The notes below the pieces were generated by a model, which was not told where the DNA came from, did not search any database, and saw only the letters and a list, made by a program, of their open reading frames with translations. A stretch of DNA of 31,667 bases. It comes from a virus. A program made the translations under genes and the position numbers. The DNA lies in IMG/VR virus record IMGVR_UViG_3300026280_000006, positions 1-31,667 of that record; one strand, written 5' to 3'. This document shows, in pieces, positions 1 through 8,544 of this stretch (position 1 is its first letter; every line of letters begins with the position of its first letter).

Positions 1-462
1 TCTTTGCACTATCCCCTGCTCCGACTTCACCAGGCGCCCATCCACACTGGTCCACGGTCCTTTTCCACTGCACCACCCTTCGCCAATCCAACAACACAAT
101 CCCCATATCCACCAACCCGCCTTTTGGGCGTCGTAGTAATCCGGGTCGCCCATGAGGCGCTCGATGTCGGGCGGGTTCTGCACCAGCCAGATGTGTCTTG
201 CCATCACGTCTATCTCGTTGGCCGGCCAATCCACATATTCCGCCACTGCATCCGGGTCCCTCTGGATGGCCCGCCAGGCATTGGTCAAATAACCATCAAT
301 GTCGTTGACAATTTCCATCCCGTGGGGGTCGGGACGGTTCAAGAGCACCGCTCCTCCGCCAAAGAAGGGCTCGATGTAGAGGTCGACGTCTCCCAGACGC
401 GACCAGACTAAATCAGCCACCTGAGACTTGCTACCAAACCACGGGAAAGGAGGTTTCAGCAT
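1..462 (-). CDS. D12-class DNA N6-adenine methyltransferase, partial (C-terminus beyond the left edge)
   Basis: The minus strand from the ATG at 462 to base 1 is open for 154 codons and continues outside the window. The N-terminus reads PFPWFGSKSQVADLVW, followed by YIEPFFGGGAVLLNRP (about residues 29-44), which is the S-adenosylmethionine-binding motif I of Dam/D12-class adenine methyltransferases. NDID at about residues 53-56 fits the region after motif I. The DPPY catalytic motif would lie beyond the window and cannot be checked. Family members methylate adenine in double-stranded DNA, and in phages they usually protect against host restriction. It is the last visible gene of the leftward late operon and starts 3 nt after the 42-aa zinc-ribbon stop. 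The Shine-Dalgarno site is weak, so translational coupling is likely. Target sequence cannot be inferred. Confidence 0.9.
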   Translation of the reverse strand, partial: MLKPPFPWFGSKSQVADLVWSRLGDVDLYIEPFFGGGAVLLNRPDPHGMEIVNDIDGYLTNAWRAIQRDPDAVAEYVDWPANEIDVMARHIWLVQNPPDIERLMGDPDYYDAQKAGWWIWGLCCWIGEGWCSGKGPWTSVDGRLVKSEQGIVQR

Positions 463-465
463 ACG

Positions 466-594
466 CTATCCGCAATGGGGTGTCTTCTTCCTACACTTGG
501 TACAGACCCAGTCATTTCCACGGCGTTCGCGCTTGGTGACCTTTTTACATTCCTTGCAATACCTGTGTTGTTCTGTCGGATGTCTGAGGCCCAT
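466..594 (-). CDS. Small zinc-ribbon protein (42 aa)
   Basis: This ATG-to-TAG frame of 42 residues has two CxxC knuckles, YCKEC (near residue 13) and VCTKC (near residue 31), in a very basic background, so it looks like a minimal zinc ribbon. A strong ribosome-binding site (AAGGAGA, 6 nt before the ATG) lies inside the 3' end of the preceding gene, and the two frames overlap by 50 nt. The strong site and paired cysteines argue that it is expressed. It sits between a 200-aa unknown protein and the adenine methylase. Its function is unknown; nucleic-acid binding is plausible only by analogy with other zinc ribbons. Confidence 0.7.
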   Translation of the reverse strand: MGLRHPTEQHRYCKECKKVTKRERRGNDWVCTKCRKKTPHCG

Positions 595-1147
595 CGCTCA
601 TCTCCTTGACATCGGTAATGGGCGTCTTTTCCAATGTGCCCGTCAGCAACTGTTGCAATACCCGAGTCGTCGCACTGGGTGTCCGCAGCATGGCGATGAC
701 GTCTCTGTCCATCGCCCGGTGCATCGCGACCAGGGCCTTTACAATCGTCTCACTGTCCTGGGCCTCCTGAATGGCCTGCCGTGCCTGCACCGCCACTGCC
801 TCCACAGCAGACATCAATTCCCTGGTCTCGGCATGTTTCTGCAGCACCTGTGCCATGAGGCTTTTGGTGTCCATCCCCCGTGCGGCTGCCTCAGCGATGA
901 AAGCCGTTTCATCACCCTGCTGCGCTGCAACCGCCTTGTACAGGTGCACCTCCGCCCGTGGGTCCACACGGCGCAGTCCCTCTAAATGCTCCAGCGCCCA
1001 GGCGCGGAAATCCTCCAGACGAAGTTCATGTCTCTGGGGATTTCCATCCGTATCGGAGATGATGGAGGTGAAGACCGATTGCACAGCCTGATAGAGCGTT
1101 ATCGCATCATCCGCCTGAATAGTCATTGCCCCGACTTGTGCCTTCAT
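545..1147 (-). CDS. Helical protein of unknown function (200 aa)
   Basis: I do not recognise this protein. It is predominantly alpha-helical and rich in Ala, Glu, Gln and Arg, with no membrane segment or catalytic motif. The frame could open at a TTG at 1159, but the ATG at 1147 is chosen because GAGGTG lies 5-6 nt upstream of it. It follows the fibre gene by 8 nt in the late operon, so it could be a tail-fibre chaperone or assembly protein. That is a positional guess. The last 50 nt are shared with the 42-aa zinc-ribbon gene in another frame. Confidence 0.7.
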   Translation of the reverse strand: MKAQVGAMTIQADDAITLYQAVQSVFTSIISDTDGNPQRHELRLEDFRAWALEHLEGLRRVDPRAEVHLYKAVAAQQGDETAFIAEAAARGMDTKSLMAQVLQKHAETRELMSAVEAVAVQARQAIQEAQDSETIVKALVAMHRAMDRDVIAMLRTPSATTRVLQQLLTGTLEKTPITDVKEMSDGPQTSDRTTQVLQGM

Positions 1148-1155
1148 ATCACACC

Positions 1156-4100
1156 TCAAATGTTGGTCAGGAACCAGTCCACATAGGCATATTGCCCTGA
1201 GCCATAGAAACCCATCCCCCAGAAACTATTTAAAATCGTGGGGACTGCCACCGATGTCCGTGCCAGGTTTTGCGTCCAGCCCGCTTCGTTGACCACATAC
1301 GAGTAGACGTAGTTGTCCGTATGATGGAGTAGCCGGATTATCACCGGTTGCGTGGTATCCCAGAAGTAATTGGTCGCGATGGGGACATCACTGCCTCCCA
1401 GGTTGTGCTGGAGATGATAGATGATGGTATAGTCACTGGCACGGTATACCTTGCATGTCACATAACGCCAGGTGCCCGAGCAGTTGTAGAGGATGGTCAC
1501 CCCAGCGGACACATCTCCCGGCAGCACGCGTACCACAAAGTGCTTCCCCTGACACGCCGACAGGCTGGTCGGCCCATATTTGCCGAGAAGGTAGTTGGTG
1601 TTGGCGGCCCCTCCAACCGCCATGTAATCGTTAGCAACACCATAATTGACATATGGAGGCGTGCCACCGTGGTCCATCAAAGTGGTCCAGGAGTACCCTG
1701 AGGGAATGTAGCCACTGCGGAAGTGGTCGGTGGGGGTGCCATAAGGCTCATACACCCGCGCTGCGAGACCGCGGTTGTCACCTCTGGCGTAGATTTCACC
1801 GACTGCTACTCCCGTTATCGGGAGGACGTACACATTACCAAAAATAAGTTCTCTTTCTGCATACATTTTTAAATAGGCTTCGTCGTAATATGCATATGCA
1901 TCAAAGGATGCAGAACGCGAGCCGTACCTCGCCATGAGTGAGGCTGCACCATAATCGGGGTCAATGTGGAGCAAAACCCCACTCGTACGCGGCGAGCTTG
2001 ATAATGTAAGACCGATAAACACACTGTTAAACTGTGAAAACCGGTAACCGAACAGACCACCATATTCTGTGCCGCCGTAGCGCAGCGAGATGTGATTCGT
2101 CTGTGTGTCCGCAGGCATGTTGATGCGTATCACACTGTTCGACAGGGTGATGTTCCCAGCCACAATCTCGCCTGTGGTTGCATCGAACTTCACCCTCTGT
2201 GTGTTGTTCTGCAGGCCATATATCCCTGTGCGGTCTATCCAGATGCCCGTCCCGGAGGAAGGACCTGTCGGTGGTGTGGCACCGATGGCAATCGCGCTGG
2301 AGGTTCCGGGGAGGGTAATCCTGCGCGTCAGCTCGGCTGCCCCGGACGTGTTGAAGGTGAACACCGCATTGCCTGCGGTGTCGTTCAAGGTCAACACCCC
2401 GCTGGCATCCAAGGTAATGCGGTTCACGGTGTTGTTGCGGATATACACCCCACCAGGGGTGATGTAGACGTTGTTCCTCCCCGGCGCCACTTCCCCGATG
2501 GTGATGTTGCCAGAGGTGTCCCAACGCGCTTTTCGCGTGCTCCCCTGCATGATGCGGAATCCGTTAGTGGCGTCAACTCCAATCCATATCCCAGTCTCGG
2601 AACCAGCAGCCATTCCGTAAGCTGATGATGTGTACCCATAACTGCCCTGCAGCTCGCCTATGCGCACACGTAGGGCATAGTCATTGATTCCACTTCCATA
2701 CTGGTCAATGACACTGATGTGAGGTGTATGCGCCCCGTCACTCGCGTCCAGGACAATGCGATCCATCCAACGCACCACTGCTGTGCCTTTCGTCCAGGCG
2801 TACGCCGTTCCGGAAACAGCACGTGTCACAGTTACGGTGTTTCCAGAGATCGCGGTGATCCGCATGGTCTCGCTTCTCACAGCACCATCTATATAGTCCT
2901 GTAACCGGATGAAGTCATTGACGGAGAACGGAACCTCAGTCAGGTCAAATGAGGTCTGCGTGGCGCTTATGTCACTGGCAAGCGCTGCTGACGGCGCCAC
3001 GGCCAACACTCCGCCAGCGGCTTGTATCGTACCGAGGCGGAACACTGCCGCGCGCAGCTCCCCCCGAATGATGGCGCTGTTGAACTCAGCATCACCATCT
3101 CCAGTTATACGCCATCCACGCAGTCCAAACGAGTAATTACTGCTCTTTGACTCGCCGGTTACGGTCAAGCTCTGGACATAGGCGCTTCCGTCCTTGCCCA
3201 CACGGAACGGGGCGGATGACGCTGTGGCGTTCCCGGCCCATAGTCGGTAGGTAGCATCAGTGGCATCAATGACGCACACATTGTTTCCGCTCCCTAGTAT
3301 CAACTTTCCTGCGCTGTTCAGCTCAGCGTCACCGCCAACCAACTTGGTTGAACCGATCGTCCATCCACCAATCCTACCAGACGATGCATATATCGTCCCA
3401 CGCACAACCACGTCATTGAACTCAGCGTTGCCACTCCTATCCAGCCTCCATCCAGAGGTTCCCTCAACATAGTTGGCGCTGCGTAGCGTCTGTGCAATGT
3501 TTGCGCTGGTGATGCGCAGTTCTGGCCCACCGCGCCCAGAGAATATAGCCTCCTCAATACGGCTGAGACGCTCGTCGGCGTTTATATCACTAATCAACTT
3601 TTCCAGGTTCTGAACGCGTTGGAGGAGTTGGAAGTACTCATTCATAGTGCCTCCAAATAACATCTGTGTAAACGGCGCCTCACTAGAACCGCTTGCAAGT
3701 GGGTACGACGACGTTCCCCACAAATGCAATAAGTTGTTATCAATCCATCGTTCAAGCGCAGCTTCATCGCGAATCACACCTTCCCACAAGAACATCACTG
3801 TGTAGCCGAGCATCTCCAATAGCGCCTGCTGTGTGACATCGCGCGCTTCGACCTCCGGAGTGCTGTGCCAGTATTGGCTCATCACCTGGACAACCAGGCG
3901 TGGTACAGGAAACACAAAGTCCGCTAACAAACCACCCAGCTCGGCGCGCCCACCGAACTCGCTCGACTGGAATACGAAGTCCACGCCAGGGATGAACCCA
4001 TGATCCACCAACGCCTTGTAAAAGATGCGCTCTTCCAACGAGCCTTCCACGTCTTGGGCTGCGCGTGCCTCCAGGTAGCTGTCCGGGTCGTATCCCGTCC

Positions 4101-4281
4101 CGCGTCGCTTCGCATGCCTGCGTGGGCGTGGCTGTCGCAGCAGCTGTCGTACCACACCGCCCCACTTCAGCCTGCGGATCATTTTGCGTGGGCGGCGCGG
4201 ATATGGACGGATGTAGCGTGGATAACGCATACTCGGGCGTTCTTCGCGGCGTTCCCATGGATTGTACACTGGCGTTGGCAT
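1156..4281 (-). CDS. Tail fibre/tip protein with N-terminal Vsr/DUF559-like nuclease fold (1,041 aa)
   Basis: Four regions are visible. Residues 1-60 are Arg/Pro-rich and strongly basic. Residues about 80-185 resemble the Vsr/DUF559 branch of the PD-(D/E)XK superfamily: LLADFVFP (D121), then LVVQVMSQYWHS (the usual E replaced by Q132, histidine kept at H139), then LLEMLGYTVMFLWEGVI. Residues about 215-250 form a short coiled coil. Residues about 255-430 contain two fibre repeats of the form NYxxGxxGWRxxxxGxAEFN followed by xxRG. The middle is a Ser/Thr/Gly-rich beta fibre, and the last ~190 residues look like a beta-sandwich, carbohydrate-binding-type tip ending in YVDWFLTNI. Late operon position agrees with a receptor-binding fibre. 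The nuclease fold is inferred from motif order; activity is doubtful given the Gln substitution. The start follows the previous gene by 8 nt with a weak ribosome site. Confidence 0.8.
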   Translation of the reverse strand: MPTPVYNPWERREERPSMRYPRYIRPYPRRPRKMIRRLKWGGVVRQLLRQPRPRRHAKRRGTGYDPDSYLEARAAQDVEGSLEERIFYKALVDHGFIPGVDFVFQSSEFGGRAELGGLLADFVFPVPRLVVQVMSQYWHSTPEVEARDVTQQALLEMLGYTVMFLWEGVIRDEAALERWIDNNLLHLWGTSSYPLASGSSEAPFTQMLFGGTMNEYFQLLQRVQNLEKLISDINADERLSRIEEAIFSGRGGPELRITSANIAQTLRSANYVEGTSGWRLDRSGNAEFNDVVVRGTIYASSGRIGGWTIGSTKLVGGDAELNSAGKLILGSGNNVCVIDATDATYRLWAGNATASSAPFRVGKDGSAYVQSLTVTGESKSSNYSFGLRGWRITGDGDAEFNSAIIRGELRAAVFRLGTIQAAGGVLAVAPSAALASDISATQTSFDLTEVPFSVNDFIRLQDYIDGAVRSETMRITAISGNTVTVTRAVSGTAYAWTKGTAVVRWMDRIVLDASDGAHTPHISVIDQYGSGINDYALRVRIGELQGSYGYTSSAYGMAAGSETGIWIGVDATNGFRIMQGSTRKARWDTSGNITIGEVAPGRNNVYITPGGVYIRNNTVNRITLDASGVLTLNDTAGNAVFTFNTSGAAELTRRITLPGTSSAIAIGATPPTGPSSGTGIWIDRTGIYGLQNNTQRVKFDATTGEIVAGNITLSNSVIRINMPADTQTNHISLRYGGTEYGGLFGYRFSQFNSVFIGLTLSSSPRTSGVLLHIDPDYGAASLMARYGSRSASFDAYAYYDEAYLKMYAERELIFGNVYVLPITGVAVGEIYARGDNRGLAARVYEPYGTPTDHFRSGYIPSGYSWTTLMDHGGTPPYVNYGVANDYMAVGGAANTNYLLGKYGPTSLSACQGKHFVVRVLPGDVSAGVTILYNCSGTWRYVTCKVYRASDYTIIYHLQHNLGGSDVPIATNYFWDTTQPVIIRLLHHTDNYVYSYVVNEAGWTQNLARTSVAVPTILNSFWGMGFYGSGQYAYVDWFLTNI

Positions 4282-4289
4282 ACACTATC

Positions 4290-6356
4290 TCACACATAAA
4301 CAACTGTGCACCGCGCTACCTCTCCAGTGTGCACGACCTCCCCTTGTTCGTTGACGTAATCATGGAGCATGAAGCGCAGTGAGGAAAGGTATGCAGCGTG
4401 TGACTCTCCATATATATCGGTGAACGTGATCGGCGCAACACTGTCGCGCGCCGCCATCAACGCCCGACGGATTTGCTTGGCACTCAGCTCGCTCGCTCCC
4501 TGATCCGGGGTAAACATGTTATCCTCGACTATGACGTCGAACGTAGCACCGTACTTGACGTCTGGACGTGCCATCACCTTAAGCACAACAGCACGGATCA
4601 GTGGTGTGTTTGTCGAGCTGGTTGTCTTCAAGTTCAGACGTAACTGAATGCGTTTGCCTGTCGTGTTTGGTGGGAAGTCAAGATACTGTCCGGCGGACGT
4701 TATAGTTCCAAGCGTGGTGAACGACGTGCTGTCATCGACACGATAACCCACAACGACGCTCGCCCCGCTTGGGAAGTCACCATCCAACGTTACACGCGCG
4801 AACGATTTTGGTATCGGGATCATGTTGAGATCATAGAATGATGTGTAAAGATTATGATCGCCTGACGTCGGGAATGACCGGTGTGGAAGATCGCTCATAG
4901 GATCGAACTTCACACGGTAGATGTACAACCGGTTCGCATGCGCACTCGTGCGCACACCGTAGTACAGGTAATCATCCGCAGAGTCGTAGAACGCCAATGG
5001 GATGTCCTTCACATCGTACCCGCTCTGGTAAATATCTGCGATCTTATGCCACGACGCTGCGTCGTCAGTCCGGATAATCACTCCAAACTTGTTCTGTTCA
5101 GTAGATTCAAGCGTTGTTGTGTCGTTCGCGCGCCCAAACACGTGTAGGAACTTTCCGCGCGGCACAAGTGCGGAGAAATCTCCAAACGCCTTGAACGGCC
5201 AGCGTGTGTCCCAGTACGGCGGTGTTGCGTCCTGCAGACCAGATTTATAGCGGTACAGCTTGTTGCGCACGGTGAAGTATAGGAAACCGTTCCACACACA
5301 TGCCGCACGGAAGTTATTGACATGTGCCTCATCAGCGAAGTTCAGTAGGTGATATGCAACGTTATCGTCCCCAATGGCCCATATACCGTCCTCACGCATG
5401 ACAAGTAGCTGATTGTTGAATGCGATCATGTTATTGATCAGATACTCACCGGGGCCAACTCTTACAGCATTGACGTCTAAATTGCCATTCCCCTCCGCAG
5501 AGAATCCTTCGGTGTCTGACCAAAAATGTAAATAGGGGCTGTACGACTCCGCCCCCCATACATACCCACCGAACAATGCCAGCTTGCAGAAGTCATAAGG
5601 CGGATTCGCGGCCACACCGGCATCATTGAACACAATGAACCGGTCCCCTCCGGCAGGGTTTGTGTTCCACGCTGGTGATATCGTCAGCGAGTTGCTTGTA
5701 TTGGCAGTGACGTTACGTATTTGCCCAATCCCAACGCCGTCATAGATGTATACCCTTCCATTAGCAAACACCTGTGGCGTTGTAGACCAATACGGTTCAA
5801 CAAGTGCATATAGGTGCGTGCTGTCGGAGTGGCTTACTATACCAGCGTCAGCAACGAACATGCGCTTCGACGGTGATCCTGCCACGCCACGCCGCGCAAT
5901 GAACATGCGTGACCCATTACTAACGATACTTGTTATGGAATCGATCGCTGTTATTAGTTGCAGGTTACCATTCGAGCGTAGCCCGTATAGATACGACCCG
6001 GTGCCGATGAACAACAGATCACGATGCACACACCAGCTGGGTGGATAGTCCGGTATGTCATCAAGGTAGCCTAAGTAAGATGGCTCCGTGAACAGACACG
6101 CAAACCCGGCGGATGTGTCTACCAGGTGCCCTGTCCAGGCATATCCGCCAAGCTGTGTAAAGCGTTCGTACCCATACCCATGCTGGAATGACTCCTGTCC
6201 CACGTCCAGGTACAGCCCTAGCTCGGAGCGCGTCGGCATCCCTGTGACGGCACGTGGTGAGAAGTCGACAATGTCTACAACCGCCCATGACTCTGGTCGG
6301 ATGATGAAACGGTACTTTGTGCCGTTTACCGTCATCGTGACGTGCGATGTAGACAT
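4290..6356 (-). CDS. Large virion structural protein, probably tail-associated beta-propeller-like (688 aa)
   Basis: I do not recognise a named family. The protein is beta-rich, with many short blades that pair aromatic/Gly motifs with hydrophobic strands, such as LLFIGTGSYLYGLRSNG, LLVMREDGIWAIGDDN and FLYFTVRNKLYRYKSG. This looks like a WD/kelch-type propeller over residues about 100-480, followed by a beta-sandwich-like part (residues about 500-620). It lies between the adaptor-like gene and the fibre, so a tail nozzle, hub or spike-base role is likely. It starts 2 nt after the adaptor stop and is probably translationally coupled. No signal peptide or transmembrane segment is seen. Confidence 0.7.
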   Translation of the reverse strand: MSTSHVTMTVNGTKYRFIIRPESWAVVDIVDFSPRAVTGMPTRSELGLYLDVGQESFQHGYGYERFTQLGGYAWTGHLVDTSAGFACLFTEPSYLGYLDDIPDYPPSWCVHRDLLFIGTGSYLYGLRSNGNLQLITAIDSITSIVSNGSRMFIARRGVAGSPSKRMFVADAGIVSHSDSTHLYALVEPYWSTTPQVFANGRVYIYDGVGIGQIRNVTANTSNSLTISPAWNTNPAGGDRFIVFNDAGVAANPPYDFCKLALFGGYVWGAESYSPYLHFWSDTEGFSAEGNGNLDVNAVRVGPGEYLINNMIAFNNQLLVMREDGIWAIGDDNVAYHLLNFADEAHVNNFRAACVWNGFLYFTVRNKLYRYKSGLQDATPPYWDTRWPFKAFGDFSALVPRGKFLHVFGRANDTTTLESTEQNKFGVIIRTDDAASWHKIADIYQSGYDVKDIPLAFYDSADDYLYYGVRTSAHANRLYIYRVKFDPMSDLPHRSFPTSGDHNLYTSFYDLNMIPIPKSFARVTLDGDFPSGASVVVGYRVDDSTSFTTLGTITSAGQYLDFPPNTTGKRIQLRLNLKTTSSTNTPLIRAVVLKVMARPDVKYGATFDVIVEDNMFTPDQGASELSAKQIRRALMAARDSVAPITFTDIYGESHAAYLSSLRFMLHDYVNEQGEVVHTGEVARCTVVYV

Positions 6357-6358
6357 GA

Positions 6359-7444
6359 CTAGCCCTCACGGAACGGCTCCGGCAGCAGTCTGCTGGTGCC
6401 CCACATCGCGATCACACCAGCATTGTGCCGGTATGCGTATGTCTGTGCATAAGCACGTGCCGCCTCACTGTACGCGCGCTGCAGCCCAATCCATGTGTCC
6501 ATCTCGCTACGCGGCGCAGAGGCAAGTCTGATCAGGTAAAGGCGCGCGATAGCTGCCAGCTCGATATACTCAGACGGACAGTCCGTCGTATCGGTGTCAG
6601 AGGAAAGCGGTTGGAACTCTGCCTCGTAGTCCACGCGCGCTATCAAGCCGTAGTGGTACTCTAGCGATGTCAGGAACTCCACAGCATTAGAATTGCTCGC
6701 GCCCTGAACGTCCCACACAAACACAATGTCGTAGTCGGAGTCCTCCGCCGCGTTTGGCGCTATCGCGTATTCGCTGGTGGTGTCCAGCCTGCTGGTGAAT
6801 GCGGACGCCACCTTCACCGTGCTTGAGTTGATCACTTCAGTGATCACACGGCGATCCCCAGCAGACGTCCCCTTATGAATACGTACCTCTTTACCGATAT
6901 ATGAGGAGTCAAATGATTTCGATGAGTCCACCAGGTAGTCCTGCTGTGATGGAGTGCTGGTGACCGTTCCATGCTCCAGTGCGACATTCTCCACAGCAAC
7001 GCGATAGATGAACCTAGCAGTCTTGCTGAGTGACAGCCTGCTGTTGGTCCCGTATTTTATCACAATGTATTCGCGCACACTGTCGAAGAAGAAAGGCCAC
7101 GAGTCCAGTATTGCCTGGTTTATCGCGGCGTTGACATCGTGCGCACTGAACTGCCCCCATATCTCATAACGCTTGTCTGTGATGTTCCCAGATATTGGCT
7201 CGCGGAATCTTAGCGTCCCGGTACTGCTTACAAAGCCGGATATCACACGGCTTATGTCATACCCTGGAAGGTACAAATACTGACCGTTCCAGAAATCGTC
7301 TTCCTGCTTCAGATTACCTTGATCCACCAGTGATGTAGGACCGACGGAGGATGCTGTGAGGTATCCGCTGTTATAACGCTCGAAGAACGGCTGCCGCGTG
7401 CGCACACCAATGGAACGGCGCAGTTGTGCACGTGTCACACTCAT
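6359..7444 (-). CDS. Putative head-to-tail adaptor/connector protein (361 aa)
   Basis: There is no catalytic motif. The protein combines helical segments (residues about 100-135, HDVNAAINQAILDSWPFFFD, and the C-terminal 80 residues, EYIELAAIARLYLIRLA) with a central beta-rich insert. Two similar beta segments occur, one near LYLPGYDISRVISGFVSSTG and one near YIGKEVRIHKGTSAGDRRVI; both resemble small barrel modules followed by an 'ITxVxSxTxV'-like strand. This helical frame with beta inserts, its place after capsid genes, and its place just before tail genes suggest an adaptor or gatekeeper. The ATG overlaps the preceding stop as ATGA (7,441-7,444). Assignment is by context and may be wrong; a tail-tube-like ring protein is an alternative. 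Confidence 0.55.
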   Translation of the reverse strand: MSVTRAQLRRSIGVRTRQPFFERYNSGYLTASSVGPTSLVDQGNLKQEDDFWNGQYLYLPGYDISRVISGFVSSTGTLRFREPISGNITDKRYEIWGQFSAHDVNAAINQAILDSWPFFFDSVREYIVIKYGTNSRLSLSKTARFIYRVAVENVALEHGTVTSTPSQQDYLVDSSKSFDSSYIGKEVRIHKGTSAGDRRVITEVINSSTVKVASAFTSRLDTTSEYAIAPNAAEDSDYDIVFVWDVQGASNSNAVEFLTSLEYHYGLIARVDYEAEFQPLSSDTDTTDCPSEYIELAAIARLYLIRLASAPRSEMDTWIGLQRAYSEAARAYAQTYAYRHNAGVIAMWGTSRLLPEPFREG

Positions 7445-8070
7445 TCTTCACTCCACAACGTGTCAGGTCTCTGACCTCCGCTGCGCCATGCCTCCAGCGT
7501 TCCATATGGGAGCATGACATTGCGTATGCGTGAGTCACGCTGCTCGGCAAAGCGCTCTTCCTCTATATGTGCCTCCCATGCGGGAAGGAAAGCCTCTGGC
7601 AATTCCGACTCGCCCGGAGGCACGATCCAGCTCACCCCGTTGAGTGTCACCATGACCGGCTCCTTGGAAGGATTGACCACAGGAACGCGCTTTCCATTTC
7701 TAACCAGGTCGACCATTTTCTCCCGCTTCATCTTTACATTTTCAAGCGCCCGAACTGCAGCAACCCTTTCAACAATCGCTACGTTGTTCGCGTCTGGCAA
7801 AGGCTCCTTGCGCACCTGTTCGAGCTTTTCCAACGCAGCACGCAGCGCTTCCTCGGCTTGCTGCTTCTCACGCAATGCCTGTTCATGCTGTCTACGCAGA
7901 TTAGCAGATTCGTCGCGCAGAGCTTGCATCTCGATTGCTTGAAGCTTCTGTTGCGATTCTAACTGCTTAAGGCGTTTCAGCAGCACTTCCAGGCTCAGCG
8001 CGTTCGGGTCATTTTCCTCTATCCGTGCAGAACCACGGACGGATTGTCTCTGAGCACTCCGTGTGGCCAA
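7441..8070 (-). CDS. Coiled-coil virion-associated protein, TTG start (209 aa)
   Basis: Residues about 25-110 form a long charged coiled coil (KRLKQLESQQKLQAIEMQ, LRREHEQ-like heptads). A compact C-terminal domain follows, containing VPVVNPSKEPVMVTLNGVSW and then PPGESELPEAFLPAWEAH. The start codon is TTG, supported by AGGAGG about 7 nt upstream and by the lack of any nearby ATG. It lies between a capsid-associated protein and the adaptor-like protein. The C-terminal pattern, with a hydrophobic beta hairpin and a PPG turn, is of a kind seen in small virion proteins encoded next to capsid genes, but I cannot name a family. Confidence 0.65.
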   Translation of the reverse strand: MATRSAQRQSVRGSARIEENDPNALSLEVLLKRLKQLESQQKLQAIEMQALRDESANLRRQHEQALREKQQAEEALRAALEKLEQVRKEPLPDANNVAIVERVAAVRALENVKMKREKMVDLVRNGKRVPVVNPSKEPVMVTLNGVSWIVPPGESELPEAFLPAWEAHIEEERFAEQRDSRIRNVMLPYGTLEAWRSGGQRPDTLWSEE

Positions 8071-8094
8071 TCCCTTCCTCCTATTTTGTATGTT

Positions 8095-8122
8095 AGGGAG
8101 GGAGTTCGATCACTCCCTCCCT
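8095..8122 (-). terminator. Perfect hairpin after the capsid-associated gene (terminator-like, no U tract)
   Basis: AGGGAGGGAGT (8,095-8,105) and ACTCCCTCCCT (8,112-8,122) form a perfect 11-bp stem with a 6-nt loop. It sits in the 62-nt gap between the 136-aa gene and the coiled-coil gene, the largest gap among the late genes. Neither strand has a T run after the stem, so a classical intrinsic terminator is unlikely. It may partly terminate, stabilise or process the abundant capsid mRNA. Confidence 0.5.
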
Positions 8123-8132
8123 ATGCGGCTGC

Positions 8133-8543
8133 TTAGGACTTTATAGGTGCCCCAGTGATGGTGATGGTCAGATTTGTGGATGCGGTGCCAGGGACGGCAA
8201 TGACGTTCAACGACAGTGTACCTCCGCGCTCGATGAAAGTGACGTTCATGTTGTCGCGGGTGAAGTCCAAGTACTTGTTTGCGGCGTTGTAGGCAATCCG
8301 GCCCACACCAGTCCCAACCGTCCACAGATTGCCACTGCTGGTTGAGCCGCCGGACGGCGCGGTGTAGTAGACGTTAACGTCTGTGTTGCCGCTGGTGCCG
8401 CCGGTCGTTCCCAGCTTCATGTGCACTGAGTAAATTTCCATGTCGCAAGGAACAGTGATTACATCCTTGCCGTTCCCGGCGCTCAGTGTAGTCAGCTCAG
8501 AGAGCGTGAGTTGAATAACCTCACGAGGTTCAAGGTATGGCAT
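8133..8543 (-). CDS. Putative capsid-associated/decoration protein (136 aa)
   Basis: A small beta-rich protein, high in Gly, Ser and Thr, starting directly after the major capsid gene. Its ribosome site (AGGAGG) lies in the capsid stop region, about 4-5 nt before the ATG. The hydrophobic strand pattern (VITVPCDMEIYSVHMKLG near the N-terminus, LSLNVIAVPGTASTNLTITI near the C-terminus) fits a beta-sandwich. Small beta-sandwich proteins directly downstream of capsid genes are often decoration or head-fibre proteins. The assignment rests on size, fold impression and position only. Confidence 0.6.
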   Translation of the reverse strand: MPYLEPREVIQLTLSELTTLSAGNGKDVITVPCDMEIYSVHMKLGTTGGTSGNTDVNVYYTAPSGGSTSSGNLWTVGTGVGRIAYNAANKYLDFTRDNMNVTFIERGGTLSLNVIAVPGTASTNLTITITGAPIKS

Positions 8544-8544
8544 A

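Noticed and set aside
4-411. Plus-strand frame at the left end
   Set aside because: The minus strand encodes clear adenine-methylase motifs over the same bases, and the plus-strand translation is low-complexity.
8095-8122. Classical intrinsic terminator after the capsid genes
   Set aside because: A perfect stem but no T run on either strand; kept only as a hairpin of uncertain function.
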